Origin: a candidate division KSB1 bacterium
GTDB lineage: Bacteria; Electryoneota; RPQS01
Length of the DNA: 64,000 nt
Assembly (NCBI GenBank): GCA_016214895.1
Contig: JACRMR010000012.1
Location: 1-64,000 of the forward strand
Direction of reading: 5' to 3'
The notes beneath the pieces were generated by a model, which worked only from the letters and a program-made list of their open reading frames with translations, had not been told where the DNA came from and did not search any database. How positions within the stretch are numbered: position 1 is the stretch's first letter; each line of letters begins with the position of its first letter. The translations under genes and the position numbers were made by a program. This document shows, piece after piece, positions 63,465-64,000 of the stretch.

Positions 63465-64000
63465 TTAGCTGATCTGTTTCCAGGCTCCGCGCTGTACCGT
63501 CTGCACCCGCGGCGTGCCCGGAGGCCAATTCCCGGGTTGCAACAGGTCGGTGTCAAATCCCCATACTCGCCGCGGCGCATTGTACACCGGACTGCCGTAA
63601 CGCCAGCTCCCGATGTTGTAAACGCTGCTCCACAGATGTACGATGCTGCCACGAAACGTTACCGTCACACCGCTCCAGTTCTCGAGAAACCGGAAGCTGT
63701 TTTCCAGGCCGCCGCTGTAGGTCGTGCCCACGGTGACCACGTGACCCGCCATGACACAGGCGTTTACGGTCAGCGCGGTCGGAATCCGTGCGCTCATCGT
63801 GCCGGCTGACAAGGCGTCGTTCCAATTCGGTGAAAGTAACGTAATCGCGTCGCACATTAGCGCCGCACCCTTCTTGGCCACCGAGTTGAAGTGCCCCTGC
63901 GTGTACAGCGGACGGTCCGTAACGATGGTCAGGCCGCCCACCGGCAGCGTCGCCGCATTCTTGAGCCGCACGACGGCGCGATCACCGTTGGTGTGGCTCA
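63465..64000 (-). CDS. PilX-like pilus-operon protein, C-terminal part (cut by window edge)
   Basis: The frame is open at the right edge and ends at 63465, giving at least 178 residues. The visible part is beta-rich with Gly, Asn and Thr (RLKNAATLPVGGLTIVTDRP; SVAKKGAALMCDAITLLSP; GSWRYGSPVYNAP) and has the look of a long, hydrophilic, exported repeat domain. In T4P operons this place is often taken by PilX/PilY-like or DUF4900 proteins, which carry an N-terminal pilin-type helix. That part is outside the window, so the call rests on context and style only. The TPR gene starts 11 bases after its stop. Confidence 0.4.
   Translation of the reverse strand, partial: SHTNGDRAVVRLKNAATLPVGGLTIVTDRPLYTQGHFNSVAKKGAALMCDAITLLSPNWNDALSAGTMSARIPTALTVNACVMAGHVVTVGTTYSGGLENSFRFLENWSGVTVTFRGSIVHLWSSVYNIGSWRYGSPVYNAPRRVWGFDTDLLQPGNWPPGTPRVQTVQRGAWKQIS

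Overview
The window is a GC-rich bacterial chromosome segment, most likely from the FCB superphylum (Bacteroidetes relatives and neighbouring candidate phyla). Two secreted peptidases end in type IX secretion (T9SS) type-A sorting domains with the usual NPFN start. Large secreted proteins with PKD, PPC, FG-GAP and carbohydrate-binding-like modules are common. The AMP nucleosidase is of the short kind found in Bacteroidetes. A complete-looking type IV pilus (T4P) operon is also present. I cannot place the organism more precisely from sequence alone.

Layout. 1-2.4 kb: IS wreckage, with a 3' end of one IS3 transposase, a second IS3-type element (474-1963), a 3' remnant of an IS5 transposase, and a frameshifted and truncated FG-GAP secreted-protein gene. 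2.8-7.0 kb: a polysaccharide cluster (Wzz/GumC-like chain-length protein, O-antigen-ligase-like protein, GT39-like membrane glycosyltransferase). 7.27-8.14 kb: an IS5-family element with matching terminal inverted repeats and a frame break. 8592-8645: the 3' half of a tRNA-Thr(CGT) with no 5' half, followed by a terminator. This is what the far end of a tRNA-integrated island leaves behind, so 1-8.6 kb may be part of a genomic island.

9.2-19 kb: an MBOAT/SGNH acyl-transfer pair, a CapA-like secreted protein, a rhodanese-type sulfurtransferase, a glycosidase-like secreted protein, and initiator tRNA-Met. 19-31.4 kb (minus strand): CorC, a YigZ-like protein, pyruvate phosphate dikinase, an M1 aminopeptidase (T9SS), a C25 gingipain-like protease, a cold-shock protein and gamma-carbonic anhydrase. 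31.5-49.5 kb: a small membrane protein, a GT4 glycosyltransferase, AMP nucleosidase, aminopeptidase P, tRNA-Arg, an S41 protease, methylmalonyl-CoA mutase large subunit, a small beta-barrel protein, two tandem secreted paralogues of nearly 1000 residues, class I fructose-bisphosphate aldolase, and an SOS-like dinB operon.

49.6-64 kb (minus strand): a T9SS subtilisin, then a T4P operon read from beyond the right edge leftwards: PilX-like protein (partial), TPR protein, PilT, DUF4388 protein, an MshEN-DnaA-like AAA+ fusion, a response regulator, a histidine-kinase-like protein lacking its phospho-acceptor His, a PilM-PilN fusion, a lipoprotein, PilO, PilP and PilQ, ending in a strong terminator. 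The four genes from DUF4388 to the kinase-like protein look like a regulatory cassette inserted in the pilus operon. They are the best candidate for an undescribed system in this window.
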